37,693 nucleotides of DNA from an uncultured archaeon (GCA_902384555.1 CABMCD010000029.1:1-37693), one strand, 5' to 3'; positions 1-8,609 are shown, counted from the stretch's first letter. Numbers and translations: made by a program. Notes: generated by a model not told the origin, from the sequence alone.

Positions 1-1056
1 CCCACCAAAATGCTCGCGCTTCTCGAAAAAGGCGCGCAGGGGGGCGCGGTGCTGGACCTTCGCTCCAACTTCGACACCGACTCCGGGCGGGAGCCCCACT
101 TCAATCTGGTGACCTTTAACTACAAAATTCTGGACATCCAGCACGGTGCCGTGTACGTGGCCCGCACGCCGCAAGCGGATCGCAGCGCGCTCAAGACGCA
201 GCTGTGGATTTCCCTCCTGCTTCGCGCGGCCGGCAAAAACGTTTCGCTGTTCCTCAACCCCGACGACCTCGCGCCGTCCGACGGAAACGACCTGCTGGAA
301 AAACGCATTCACAAAGCGCGGGAAGATTTACTGCAGACGCCAAAGGGGCGTAAAATCCTGCTTCAGGACGTGGACGAGGATATCCGGCGCTTCATGGGCC
401 AGCGGGTGCCGTATTACAACCGCAAGGACATCGGTTTCGGCTACACGTTCCAAGACTACGGCTCCATCCTCGACAGTGCGCTGGAGCAATACATGAACCA
501 GGTGTATAAGAACGCCTCGTCCCTGCAAAGGGTGGTCTATAGCATCGGGGCCTCCAAGCACGACCTCGAGGAGTGGACGCCGGACCAAAAGAGCAAGCTC
601 AACAGCAACTACGCCCGTTTCTGCAATTCAAAGGCCGTTCTTTTGTATGGCGAGAGCTATTACCTGCCCGTGGGGCACAAAATGCTCAATGAGATGAACA
701 AACCCGGCAACCTCAAGCTTCCGCCCGGGTGGGAAGTGGTTTTGGACGAAAGCAATGATATCGTCCTGCAGAACCCGGCCAAAAACCTCAAATTCGAGAT
801 GGGCTACAAGGCCGAGGATGGCCACTATGTGCCTTATTGCTCGACTTTCGTGAACCTGGTCTTTGGAGACATGGTCTACAATTTCGGAGCCACGCACGTG
901 GTCGCCTTGTTCAACAATGAAGAGGCCAAACTGGTCAATGAGTACGCCGCCTTGGCCAAGCAGGTCTTTAGCTTGGGGCCCAACGTGCATTATGTTGTGG
1001 GCGGAAAAACCGATACGGCCACCCCGCTCAATATTTATGATAATATTTTATATTGA
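1..1056 (+). CDS. Unrecognised protein, probably 5'-incomplete
   Basis: The frame is open from the first base of the window. The first Met is at 10, but no ribosome site or TATA box can be seen, so the true start may lie outside. From that Met the product is 348 residues, soluble-looking, with no transmembrane segment. An early stretch reads like a Rossmann-like alpha/beta fold: strand VYVAR, then a helix, then NVSLFLNPDDLAP. The rest is rich in aromatic residues (VPYYNRKDIGFGY) and ends in NIYDNILY. I do not recognise the family. Base composition is GC-rich like the core genes further right and unlike the AT-rich island that begins directly after its stop, so this gene probably marks the left edge of the ancestral chromosome. 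Confidence 0.7.
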   Translation, partial: PTKMLALLEKGAQGGAVLDLRSNFDTDSGREPHFNLVTFNYKILDIQHGAVYVARTPQADRSALKTQLWISLLLRAAGKNVSLFLNPDDLAPSDGNDLLEKRIHKAREDLLQTPKGRKILLQDVDEDIRRFMGQRVPYYNRKDIGFGYTFQDYGSILDSALEQYMNQVYKNASSLQRVVYSIGASKHDLEEWTPDQKSKLNSNYARFCNSKAVLLYGESYYLPVGHKMLNEMNKPGNLKLPPGWEVVLDESNDIVLQNPAKNLKFEMGYKAEDGHYVPYCSTFVNLVFGDMVYNFGATHVVALFNNEEAKLVNEYAALAKQVFSLGPNVHYVVGGKTDTATPLNIYDNILY

Positions 1057-1065
1057 ATATTTCTT

Positions 1066-1137
1066 TTAGAAAAGCTAATAGTTTATAGGTTATTTTGTTA
1101 AATCATTAAACTATTAGACATTCCAATAGTCTATTAG
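1066..1137. repeat. CTAATAG/CTATTAG repeat cluster, left of the orphan gene
   Basis: TTAGAAAAGCTAATAG at 1066-1081 recurs exactly at 1823-1838, beyond the next gene. CTAATAGTTTA (1075-1085) is the reverse complement of TAAACTATTAG (1107-1117), giving an 11-bp stem with a 21-nt loop. TTCCAATAGTCTATTAG (1121-1137) is an exact 17-nt inverted copy of 1832-1848. All of this is read directly from the sequence; the function is unknown. Confidence 0.8.
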
Positions 1138-1171
1138 TGTTTTATCTTTCTTGTTTTTAATGAAACACTAG

Positions 1172-1179
1172 CTTATAAA
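1172..1179 (+). promoter_or_regulatory. TATA box of the 1203 gene
   Basis: CTTATAAA lies 24-31 nt before the ATG at 1203, the spacing expected for an archaeal leaderless transcript. No Shine-Dalgarno sequence precedes the ATG. Confidence 0.6.
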
Positions 1180-1202
1180 GGATTTTCCCACTAAAATCCC
1201 AT

Positions 1203-1826
1203 ATGGGGAGTTCTGCGCCGAACTTGGGCCCATATCGGGCGGCCTATTGGTTAATCAAGCAAAATTTGCCCTCTTCAGGAACAATTAACCCCTTTGCAAA
1301 CTACCACCGGATTCGTTGTTTTGATGACTTCGAGTATGCGCGTGATGTCACGCTTCACTTTTTAGTTGGAAGCAAATGGGCGGCCTATCAATTTGCCCCC
1401 TCCACCGGTTTGATGGGTCAGATTGTAACCATCTTACGCACGAGCTCAGACCAATATATTTCCAAAAATGGGCGTTTGGAGTTTAGCCGCTTTTTGGATG
1501 ACCTGCAGGCACAAGTTCAGGCTCAGCAGCCAAAGAAGCCAGTTAAACTCTATCTTAATGGATTTTCGGGCCCTTTGCTTGATGGGGCCTACTCCATCGT
1601 GCATGATGAAAAAACAGATAAGATTTGGGCACATCATTACGCTCGGCAGGCCAAAGATTCCAAACAAGACCTGAAAACATTCAAAACTTCTATCCAAATC
1701 TTTGAAACAATCCTGCCATCTGAACCCGAATATGTGGATCTAGTCATTCATGACTCCAACCAAACCCTTTTGGCCCTGCTTGAGGCCTTGAAATTTGAAG
1801 TTAGCCGCGTATCTACAATAAATTAG
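1203..1826 (+). CDS. Orphan hypothetical protein flanked by repeats
   Basis: This 207-residue soluble protein has no family I recognise. Visible features are an N-terminal block with aromatic and basic residues (YRAAYWLIKQ, NYHRIRCFDDFEY), a glutamine-rich linker (QAQVQAQQPKK) and a C-terminal alpha/beta-looking stretch ending in LLALLEALKFEVSRVSTIN. The start is supported by a TATA box 24-31 nt upstream. The gene stands alone between the left core gene and a 725-bp gene-free stretch. It is bracketed by a 16-bp direct repeat and a 17-bp inverted repeat, so it may be cargo of a small mobile or rearranged unit. It is AT-richer than the core genes. The association with the restriction genes downstream is positional only. 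Confidence 0.65.
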   Translation: MGSSAPNLGPYRAAYWLIKQNLPSSGTINPFANYHRIRCFDDFEYARDVTLHFLVGSKWAAYQFAPSTGLMGQIVTILRTSSDQYISKNGRLEFSRFLDDLQAQVQAQQPKKPVKLYLNGFSGPLLDGAYSIVHDEKTDKIWAHHYARQAKDSKQDLKTFKTSIQIFETILPSEPEYVDLVIHDSNQTLLALLEALKFEVSRVSTIN

Positions 1827-1848
1827 AAAAGCTAATAGACTATTGGAA
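1823..1848. repeat. CTAATAG repeat, right of the orphan gene
   Basis: 1823-1838 is a direct copy of 1066-1081, and 1832-1848 (CTAATAGACTATTGGAA) is an exact inverted copy of 1121-1137. The direct copy begins inside the last codons of the 1203 gene, so its stop codon lies in the repeat. Confidence 0.8.
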
Positions 1849-2551
1849 TTAAGAGTTGGCCTGCATTTGCTATTTAGGCTACCCTATTTGGAGGCTGTTT
1901 TTAGCCTGTTTTTTGATGAAAATTTGCATATCAGTATACCGAAAAATAGGCTTAGAATCGTATCAATAAACCAAGTTGGTTGAGTGGGTGAGCGAGCTAC
2001 GGCTGGTTTTTGTGTATGGTATCTTGATATGATATGGAGTTGGAAATGTGGATGATGCCCCCGGGCTTAAACGTTGAAGATCGATTGAAAGATGGGTTTT
2101 GATATGTTTTGCACTATTATTGATTATTGATATGATGTTGAGGTGGAGGGAGGTTTACTGAAAAGATATATGTTTGATAAATCTTAATCATCAAAAAGCT
2201 TCATTTTATTGAGATAAACATTCGCATGACTTTATGCTATTATTGAGCCAAACTAACTAAGTATGCCCCCATCATAGTGGTTATGCTAACAAGTCAAATG
2301 TTTGTAGCTGGCTGTTCGTAGCCGGCTAAAAGAGAATTATGCTGTTTCTATCCAAAAACAAAATATATGTAATCTCTTTAAGCGTATTCGTTAAAACTGA
2401 CTGAATTTATTAGTCGTTCAATAATTTCTGTGTTAGCGTGCTTGCAAATATATTCTTTGGATGGCGGCATTACGTTGTAATATTTTTTAAGTCTATTACT
2501 ATTTTAGCTTTTCTAATTTATATTTGGATTACTATTTATTATATAAAAAAT
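1849..2551. other. AT-rich stretch without a convincing gene
   Basis: About 700 bp with no supported ORF, tRNA or rRNA. Two small dyads stand out. AACCAAGTTGGTT (1969-1981) is a perfect inverted repeat around one base. TAGCTGGC (2305-2312) pairs with GCCGGCTA (2321-2328) around an 8-nt loop with one G-T pair. I see no conserved promoter driving a gene from here. It may be decayed island DNA or hold an unrecognised RNA. Confidence 0.5.
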
Positions 2552-4615
2552 TTACGGCTTGGATGGCCCGACCCCTTTAGCTCGCTCTGTTTTGTCACGA
2601 TAGGCCGAACCGGGGTGTAAGATCGTTCGAGTTTTGGCAACTTCAGCTTTTTTGCCAGCAAAATCAGGGTGTTTGATGTCCTTTTCAAGTACCGCACGAT
2701 AATGCTCGTATCTTTTTTTAGTTCTTTGAACAACTGTGGCCCAGTGTAATATTTCGCCATCTTTTCGATTTTTCCAGTTTTCAGCATCCTGTTTGTTTAA
2801 TGCGATTTTTCCACACACTATGCAGATTCTGATATCCGAGTGCGCACTGGAAAGCCGATCACGGTATTTTTCAGCTCGCTGGGCGTCATCAATCGTTAAG
2901 GCGTGTTCCGGGCGTTTTATCTCTATCACAACCATCTCAGCATCATTGGCGATTGCAAGGAAGTCGTATCGGAGTCGCTTGTCTTCTTCACGGATATCCT
3001 CATAGTGCCATTCTCGGAGTTGCGTCGAGACTTTCTTTTCTTCGGAGAAGATTTCCCAGTCTGGATTTAATATCCAAGGGAATCTTCCGATTAAATCATG
3101 AAGATTGTCAGTTCCCACATTTGGGGCGGTTTCGGGGGCATTGTTGACCAGCATGGTCTCGAACTTCTGTATAAGATCCAACCTGCCTTTGATTATTGTC
3201 AGGATAGCGCGACTCTCAAGCGCCCCCCACCGACTCAAATAATCGAGGAATTCAGTCATTTTCTCTGGGTCGTCTCCAATCGCGTCTAGTTCAGTTGTTA
3301 GGTTATGGAACTGTTCAAACTCGTATACTGTCACTAATGAATCTGCAAGACGAAGCGAATCTTCACTATCTGGGTTACTTTGACTAATTGTTTTGAGGTG
3401 CTTCTTCAAATCTCGCTGTGAAGCCGGGTCTAAGGAAGTTATCCTTTCACCTAGGGCCGGGTTCTGGAGAACCGTTTCCTCAAATTTTTCACCTTTACGC
3501 GCAGCCCACTCGCGAAGAAGTCTTCTGGATAATTCTTCGCCCCATTTTTTGAAGTCAATTACCCCCTCGGAGTCCCAATCAATTTCTTGGCGATCCGTAG
3601 AGATTATATCTGATTCATCGTCGTCAGACGAGTCTATAAAGTCTGCCTCGATATCTCCAGTTAAATACTTTGTTCCGTGTTGGCCAGACGCCTTGCCCTC
3701 TATATTGAAAAAGAATGGGGGGGCTTGGGCAGTTTTTCCTCTCGCATATATCGTAAACCCGCGCATCTCGGACTGGGGGATAACACCTTTGTGGAACGCG
3801 TAACGATAAAGTACTTTTGGGCCTCCCGGAATAATCTCTTCTTCGTGAAATTGCTCGCCGGCCGGGCAATCTGAATCGTATGATTTCTCTGGAAAAGCGA
3901 ACTCCAAGTCGAGTGTTGGCTCACCCAGGGGCGCTCCGTTGATATAAATTTTCATTTCTCCCCGTGTCTTCCGACTAAATCTCCTCGCAAGAGATTCTTT
4001 TAATTTTTTTATATCAATTGGAGTCTTGTGCTTCAGTTGTCTTAATCTGATGATTGTCCCAGACGGTTTACTCGTCTCATTATAGGGATCGATGCGTCCT
4101 TGTAACGGAACTTCATCTGCTTTGTTCTGTTTATTCTTTAATAAAACACAATCCATTGTGAATTCGGTAGACTCCCCATCTTTCCAAGTGCGAATAATCA
4201 TTTGTTTGGCCATGCCAAACCCCGCGAGTTTTCCGATTCCCTTGCGACCCATCACCGCTCGAGTTGTCTTTTCTTTAGTTACATCTGCGGAATCTGATTC
4301 TTCAGTATCCGCTTCTGCGCGTCTGTTTCGACCGACCACGAGGTAATTGTCTTGAACATTATCCTCACTCATGCCGCAACCATCATCTTCGATCGAGATC
4401 TCACTTGTCTCGGTGGAGTACTCCTCTTCGAGGGGAACTTGAATCCAAACGTTCGATGAATGAGCGTCCCAGCAGTTGGCGATAAGCTCTGCGATGGCCG
4501 GTTCTCTTCTCTTGTATAGCTGATTTCCTAGATGCTCCAGAGTTCGGCCCAAAACACTTATCGTAAACGTTCTGAATTTTGTGTTTTGTGCGCCTGGCAT
4601 GGTATCACTAGGCAT
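2552..4615 (-). CDS. MORC/MutL-like GHKL ATPase fused to PD-(D/E)XK nuclease
   Basis: This 687-residue protein is predicted to couple ATP-driven clamping of DNA to cleavage. The Bergerat ATP fold is clear: the N-box with E43, N47 and D50 (ELIANCWDA), DDGCGM at 77-82, and the glycine-rich GRKGIGKLAG at 123-132. An S5-like transducer region follows, then a helical middle. A C-terminal nuclease has D551 in RYDFLAI and E565-x-K567 in VVIEIKRP, preceded by a helix-plus-FPWIL segment like that of Shedu (DUF4263)-type nucleases. The gene overlaps the upstream cytosine methyltransferase by 8 nt, so the two are almost certainly co-transcribed. Prokaryotic MORC-like ATPases linked to cytosine methylases in restriction-modification loci are a known class (Iyer, Abhiman and Aravind). 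A second possible start is Met6 (4600). The antiviral role is inference. Confidence 0.85.
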   Translation of the reverse strand: MPSDTMPGAQNTKFRTFTISVLGRTLEHLGNQLYKRREPAIAELIANCWDAHSSNVWIQVPLEEEYSTETSEISIEDDGCGMSEDNVQDNYLVVGRNRRAEADTEESDSADVTKEKTTRAVMGRKGIGKLAGFGMAKQMIIRTWKDGESTEFTMDCVLLKNKQNKADEVPLQGRIDPYNETSKPSGTIIRLRQLKHKTPIDIKKLKESLARRFSRKTRGEMKIYINGAPLGEPTLDLEFAFPEKSYDSDCPAGEQFHEEEIIPGGPKVLYRYAFHKGVIPQSEMRGFTIYARGKTAQAPPFFFNIEGKASGQHGTKYLTGDIEADFIDSSDDDESDIISTDRQEIDWDSEGVIDFKKWGEELSRRLLREWAARKGEKFEETVLQNPALGERITSLDPASQRDLKKHLKTISQSNPDSEDSLRLADSLVTVYEFEQFHNLTTELDAIGDDPEKMTEFLDYLSRWGALESRAILTIIKGRLDLIQKFETMLVNNAPETAPNVGTDNLHDLIGRFPWILNPDWEIFSEEKKVSTQLREWHYEDIREEDKRLRYDFLAIANDAEMVVIEIKRPEHALTIDDAQRAEKYRDRLSSAHSDIRICIVCGKIALNKQDAENWKNRKDGEILHWATVVQRTKKRYEHYRAVLEKDIKHPDFAGKKAEVAKTRTILHPGSAYRDKTERAKGVGPSKP

Positions 4616-5639
4616 TTTCTAGATGTTCAATGATTTTAAGGCCATGCCGTCGGATAAATTCGGGCGGCAGAGCATTTCCGATCATTAACGCTACTTTACC
4701 TTTTCCTCTTTTTAAAGAAAATTTGTAGTCTTGAGGAAAGCCTTGTAATAATGCCGCTTCTCGAAGGGTTATCGCCCGATCTTCAGTTGGGTGAAGGAAA
4801 CGGCCCTTTGAAGGATTATTACATACTCCGGTTATCGTCGGCGCAACTTTATCCCAGCTCATTCGCCCGTAAACGTCCTTGAAACCGTTTGTTTTTTTAT
4901 GGCATTCCAAGTGGTATTTTTCAGGCAAATCTAGTCTGCTACCACCATTTTTTGGAACAAAACGGATTAACTCCATAATGTGAGGGTCTCGTTTTTCTGT
5001 TTTATTATGCAATGGATCTTGGTTCATAGTTTCATCAATATCTCTGAGTGCATCCTTAACGGTCAATATCTTGTTGTCCTCGGCGCCTAGTTCGATTTTC
5101 TTTCCTTTAGCCGCAATCATGATTAAACGCTCACGGCGTTGAGGGACGCCATATTTTGATGCGTCCAGAACGGCAGGGTTCATCAGGTACTTCATTCGTT
5201 CCAGTTTTGCACAGAAGTGGTGAAAACGTTCATCTTTTGCCAACCCAGGTACATTCTCGAGCATCACAGTTTTTGGGCGCAGTCTTTTTACAAACCGCAT
5301 GAATTCGAATATCAACTCATTGCGAGGGTCAAAAACCGAGCTTTTTTTGTTTCGTGTGCGTACGGTTGAAAATCCCTGACAGGGTGGGCAGCCGGCAAGA
5401 AGATCGAGTTCGCCGGGTTTGATATTCAATTCTTGCATAACACGTTTACAGGTCAGCCAACGGATATTTTTTGAAAAGACCTTAACCTCCGGGTGGTTCA
5501 TCCTATAGGTCTCAACCGCCAGCGGCTCGATTTCCACCGCTGCCAGCACGCGGAAGCCGGCCTTTTTCAAACCGAGGGTCAACCCGCCAGCACCCGAAAA
5601 CAGGTCGATTGCCGTCGGTTGAATGGCCGGTTCGTTCAT
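4608..5639 (-). CDS. DNA (cytosine-5-)-methyltransferase, module 1
   Basis: It transfers a methyl group from S-adenosylmethionine to C5 of cytosine in a short recognition site. The 343 residues carry motif I (DLFSGAGGLTLGL, from residue 12), motif IV with catalytic Cys87 (GCPPCQGF), motif VI (ENVPGL), motif VIII (QRRERL), the ITLREAALLQGFP block and motif X (GNALPP). The frame is open further upstream to 5717, but I chose the Met at 5639. It begins the conserved domain closely and has a TATA box 22-30 nt before it, whereas the extra 26 residues read through that promoter. It overlaps the downstream ATPase-nuclease gene. The methylase presumably marks self DNA for that protein. The target-recognition region between motifs VIII and IX is short, so specificity cannot be read. 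Confidence 0.93.
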   Translation of the reverse strand: MNEPAIQPTAIDLFSGAGGLTLGLKKAGFRVLAAVEIEPLAVETYRMNHPEVKVFSKNIRWLTCKRVMQELNIKPGELDLLAGCPPCQGFSTVRTRNKKSSVFDPRNELIFEFMRFVKRLRPKTVMLENVPGLAKDERFHHFCAKLERMKYLMNPAVLDASKYGVPQRRERLIMIAAKGKKIELGAEDNKILTVKDALRDIDETMNQDPLHNKTEKRDPHIMELIRFVPKNGGSRLDLPEKYHLECHKKTNGFKDVYGRMSWDKVAPTITGVCNNPSKGRFLHPTEDRAITLREAALLQGFPQDYKFSLKRGKGKVALMIGNALPPEFIRRHGLKIIEHLENA

Positions 5640-5660
5640 GGCCCAGAGAACGTGGAAAGC

Positions 5661-5669
5661 GTTTATATT
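5661..5669 (-). promoter_or_regulatory. TATA box of methyltransferase module 1
   Basis: Read on the minus strand, AATATAAAC lies 22-30 nt before the ATG at 5639, fitting a leaderless mRNA. It decides the start of the gene against the longer open frame. Confidence 0.55.
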
Positions 5670-5737
5670 CCTGCCGTTGTTTTTGAGCGTTGCACCGACG
5701 TAAAAACTGACGTGCAAGTATACGGGGGGTCTTGCAG

Positions 5738-5753
5738 GTCTAATAGTGTTTTA
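5738..5753. repeat. Copy of the CTAATAG island motif
   Basis: GTCTAATAGTGTTTTA differs by one base from GTCTATTAGTGTTTTA at 1129-1144. It sits in the 171-bp gap between the two restriction modules, as the first copy sits at the island's left side. Meaning unknown. Confidence 0.55.
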
Positions 5754-5810
5754 GTTGATGAAATAAAGTGTATATTACACGTAAAGCTTTCATCTTCGGT
5801 GCAACCAAAT

Positions 5811-6332
5811 TTACCCGGATTCGAAAAAATCTTTGTCGGTACCGCAGAGTTTTCCGAACGCAAGTTCATATCCCTCCGGTTTGACGACAATCAAAACGAA
5901 GTCATCTTTTATTGCGTGCGCTTCTGGGAGCCCAAGTGCCTTCACAAGCGCCTCGGGATCCAAAGCAAGATCAGATAGTCGTTCTTCCAATCCAGCTTTT
6001 TTGAATGCGCGTTTCCCGTCCAAAGCGCCCTTGAGGGCCTGCCGCCATCTTTCCTCGGACACGATTGAATCGAGTTTTGAGACGTCTGCGGCCGAGAAAT
6101 GGTCTTTCAGCTCCAGAAGTAGTATCTTGTTCTGTTTGTAGCCGATCAGATCGACCTTACGGGAGCCTTTACTGCCTATCCCCTGGTTTGACGGGTCCCT
6201 CAGCTCAATCCGCGGGATATCATCTGTGCCGTCCGGCGGCTCGCCGCCAAGCAGCATCCAGCCATTCTTGCGTAGTATCTCCTTGCATCGCACATATATC
6301 TCAGGTTCATTCAGCATCCTGTTCAAACCCAT
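5811..6332 (-). CDS. PD-(D/E)XK nuclease-like protein of the second restriction module
   Basis: About 173 residues. The catalytic signature is visible as D61 in RKVDLIGY and E74-x-K76 in ILLLELKD (numbered from the ATG at 6332), the spacing of a PD-(D/E)XK endonuclease core. A short N-terminal helix (EIYVRCKEIL) and a glycine/proline loop precede it, and the C-terminal part is helical (ALDPEALVKALGLPEAHAI) with a strand DDFVLIVVKP. A GTG one codon earlier (6335) is possible, but the ATG has GAGGAG 7 nt upstream. The gene overlaps the end of the preceding 322-residue gene by 26 nt, pointing to translational coupling. It may be the restriction nuclease or one subunit of it. No exact family is recognised. 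Confidence 0.75.
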   Translation of the reverse strand: MGLNRMLNEPEIYVRCKEILRKNGWMLLGGEPPDGTDDIPRIELRDPSNQGIGSKGSRKVDLIGYKQNKILLLELKDHFSAADVSKLDSIVSEERWRQALKGALDGKRAFKKAGLEERLSDLALDPEALVKALGLPEAHAIKDDFVLIVVKPEGYELAFGKLCGTDKDFFESG

Positions 6333-7275
6333 CACTTCTCCTCAGCACGCCATCCTTGAAGATCATCAGATCCGCCAGGGCATACCAAAGGTAGCTTTTC
6401 CGCGTCGGATCCTTTGGGTTCTTGGCAAGCCACAGGCTTTTCCGTAACTTTGGGAATTTGAGGATGAAATTGGTGTGCCTGTCGGCGACTGTCGGGCCGT
6501 TTCTACAATGACAGTAATCGTATATGAACTGTGTTCCGGTGTACGGATCCTCCCTTCGGCATTTCTTGGGTGTCATTCCTATCTCGTAGATGAGAGATTC
6601 GCGCCTCCGTTTGGTGCGCGCGTCCAAACCCGCCACCCTGAGGCTTTTTGTAGGTACTAGAGACAGCGAGGGCGCCAAACGCCTGTAGCTGGAGTCCCCC
6701 GCAACTCTTGTTTTGTATTCTTTTTCCATGAGGCGTTCCGCCTTATCCGCCTCGGTGCAACCGTCAAAACTGTAGCCGTTACTGATAAACGCACCGATCA
6801 GTTTGCTTATCTGGGTGTTTTCACTTCCATCCCTCACAAGTTCAAAATCATCATCGCAGTCCCACCTGAGCGCCAGGGCGTGAACGCCGTGAAATTCCTT
6901 CATTTTTTTGAAGCCAAGGAATATGTTTGGGCGCACGAAACATCTGCTTGCATGGGTGCCGTGCTTCATCGCCAGGAAGGGGAAAAAATCTATGATCGGG
7001 ACGCCAAGTTCAACCGCCCGCGCAAGACGCCCGATCCGCTGCCCGACATTGTGGCCGGATGGAACCTCTTCTGTCTTTTCCAGAACGAGTTTCGGGACGC
7101 CATTGACACACAGGATGATGTCCGGTCGGTCGTACATTATCAGGTCATTGATTATCTTTCTGGCGTTCTCGCCCCTGGCGCGTATGCGTATCCGCTTGGC
7201 TGAAACAAGCCGCTTATCGAGGGATACGAACCAGTCCGCCTCTTGCTCTGCGTCGTAATATATTTCAATGCTCAC
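6307..7275 (-). CDS. Probable restriction endonuclease with variant active site
   Basis: This 322-residue protein starts with GTG, and the start overlaps the TGA of the preceding methyltransferase by 4 nt (GTGA). Residues 51-68 form a nuclease-like hairpin: RPDIILCVNG with D52, then VLEKTEEVPSGHNVGQR with E66. The position where PD-(D/E)XK enzymes carry Lys is Thr68, while Lys67 lies between. A later Cys/His cluster (KKCRRED and YDYCHCRNG) may bind metal or support the fold. The C-terminus is basic (RKSLWLAKNPKDPTRKSY), suiting DNA binding. Its place between a cytosine methyltransferase and a second nuclease-like gene makes it the likeliest cognate restriction enzyme. I cannot name the specificity, and the catalytic assignment is inference. 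Confidence 0.75.
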   Translation of the reverse strand: MSIEIYYDAEQEADWFVSLDKRLVSAKRIRIRARGENARKIINDLIMYDRPDIILCVNGVPKLVLEKTEEVPSGHNVGQRIGRLARAVELGVPIIDFFPFLAMKHGTHASRCFVRPNIFLGFKKMKEFHGVHALALRWDCDDDFELVRDGSENTQISKLIGAFISNGYSFDGCTEADKAERLMEKEYKTRVAGDSSYRRLAPSLSLVPTKSLRVAGLDARTKRRRESLIYEIGMTPKKCRREDPYTGTQFIYDYCHCRNGPTVADRHTNFILKFPKLRKSLWLAKNPKDPTRKSYLWYALADLMIFKDGVLRRSDGFEQDAE

Positions 7276-8606
7276 CGGTTGGCAACGGAGCTGAGGTATT
7301 TAACCTTGATGGGGCTTGACAGATGCTCCAGAATTTGTTCGGCGACAGCTTTTGCCAGAAGCGGCGGAACGGCGTTGCCGGTCTGGACCCGTCCCTGAAC
7401 GACTCCTCCGTACACCTCAACAAAATCCGGGATTGACTGCAGCCTGCACCGCTCACGGACTGTCAAACCGCGGGCATCTCTCGGATGACCGAATTGAAAT
7501 TGGGGGCGGATGCCCCCACTCACCTGGGTGGGGCTTGGAGCGTCCCAGGACAACCGTATTCTTTGTTTGTAACGGGGGTACATGGGTTCTCCGGGGATCG
7601 TGTTCCTTATCTTTTCAACAACTTCGTCCGGATGGCTCGGGGCCTCGTGGTTTCTCAGGGTTTTTTCATTTCCCCGCATTAATTTTTGATATGTTGTTTT
7701 CGGGGGTTCGGAGTATTCGTCTGCCCCTCCGCCCCGTTCAATGCTCGGAAGGTCTGAAATTGCGTCAAATACAGTTATGGGTTTTTGACGGACGGTTGGT
7801 TTTGGGAACGGTATCCTGCTTTTCGATTCGGTCCCGAGGAAAAAAATCCTCTGGCGTTTCTGTGGAACACCAAACTCAATGGCGTTCAGCATCTGGGAAT
7901 GAGACCGGTACCCGGCCGCTTCCAACGCGGATATAATGTTTTCCGCAAATTCACCATTCTTCATGCTCTTGAGCCCGGACACATTTTCAATCAAAACCGC
8001 ACGCGGCTTGAGCACTTTCACCATCTCGACAAAGTACAGGAAGTTGTAGTTTCTTGCGTCAAGGTGGTTCCGTTTTTTATTGGCAAGAGAAAAACCCTGG
8101 CACGGGACTCCCGCGAGCATTATGTCCGGGCGTTTTTTACCGATTCTTCCTCGAACCGCCCGGACAATCAGATTGTCATCATTGTCTTTATTCAGATGAA
8201 CGATCTTGTGGATATCTCCCAGAATGGCAGCCGCATGAACATGAGAATTTCTGAAAGTCTCGATGGAAGGGGCGTGGATGTCGACACCGAGAATGGTCTG
8301 AAACCCAGCCATTTCAAATCCAAGTGACGTCCCCCCAAGACCGCAAAACATCTCAATTGCGGTTAATTTTGTGGGGTCCGCCGGTTCTTTTGCTTCAAAA
8401 AGCTTGGGTTCCCCGCCCCAATAATACATGTTTTGTTCGGTAAACGATTGTATCTCACCGTCAAGATTCAGCCTTTTTCTGATTATGGCCGAATGCCCGT
8501 AGGTTTCTTTGACAACCCCTGCCCCATCAGAGTTATTTTCGACTGGTTTCAGATAAGAGTTTGGCCCTTCGTGCCCCCCCTTTCCTTCGTCTTGGCGCCC
8601 TGGCAT
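7272..8606 (-). CDS. DNA (cytosine-5-)-methyltransferase, module 2
   Basis: This second C5-cytosine methylase is 444 residues, longer than the first because of an N-terminal extension of about 80 residues before motif I (AIEMFCGLGGTSLGF, around 84-97). Catalytic Cys169 lies in GVPCQGFS; ENVSGL (motif VI), PQKRQRIF (motif VIII), LTVRERCRLQSIPDF and TGNAVPP (motif X) follow. It begins 3 nt after the vsr stop and ends overlapping the GTG of the putative restriction enzyme, so it sits in the middle of a tight operon. The pairing with Vsr implies that its methylation causes deamination T:G mismatches that need repair. It shares only the family motifs with module 1 and is not a recent duplicate of it. 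Confidence 0.94.
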   Translation of the reverse strand: MPGRQDEGKGGHEGPNSYLKPVENNSDGAGVVKETYGHSAIIRKRLNLDGEIQSFTEQNMYYWGGEPKLFEAKEPADPTKLTAIEMFCGLGGTSLGFEMAGFQTILGVDIHAPSIETFRNSHVHAAAILGDIHKIVHLNKDNDDNLIVRAVRGRIGKKRPDIMLAGVPCQGFSLANKKRNHLDARNYNFLYFVEMVKVLKPRAVLIENVSGLKSMKNGEFAENIISALEAAGYRSHSQMLNAIEFGVPQKRQRIFFLGTESKSRIPFPKPTVRQKPITVFDAISDLPSIERGGGADEYSEPPKTTYQKLMRGNEKTLRNHEAPSHPDEVVEKIRNTIPGEPMYPRYKQRIRLSWDAPSPTQVSGGIRPQFQFGHPRDARGLTVRERCRLQSIPDFVEVYGGVVQGRVQTGNAVPPLLAKAVAEQILEHLSSPIKVKYLSSVANR

Positions 8607-8609
8607 GTT

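Noticed and set aside
2438..2620. 60-codon plus-strand frame with a hydrophobic start
   Set aside because: AT-rich sequence gives Phe/Ile/Tyr codons by chance. It runs into the end of the ATPase gene on the other strand and has no promoter or ribosome site.
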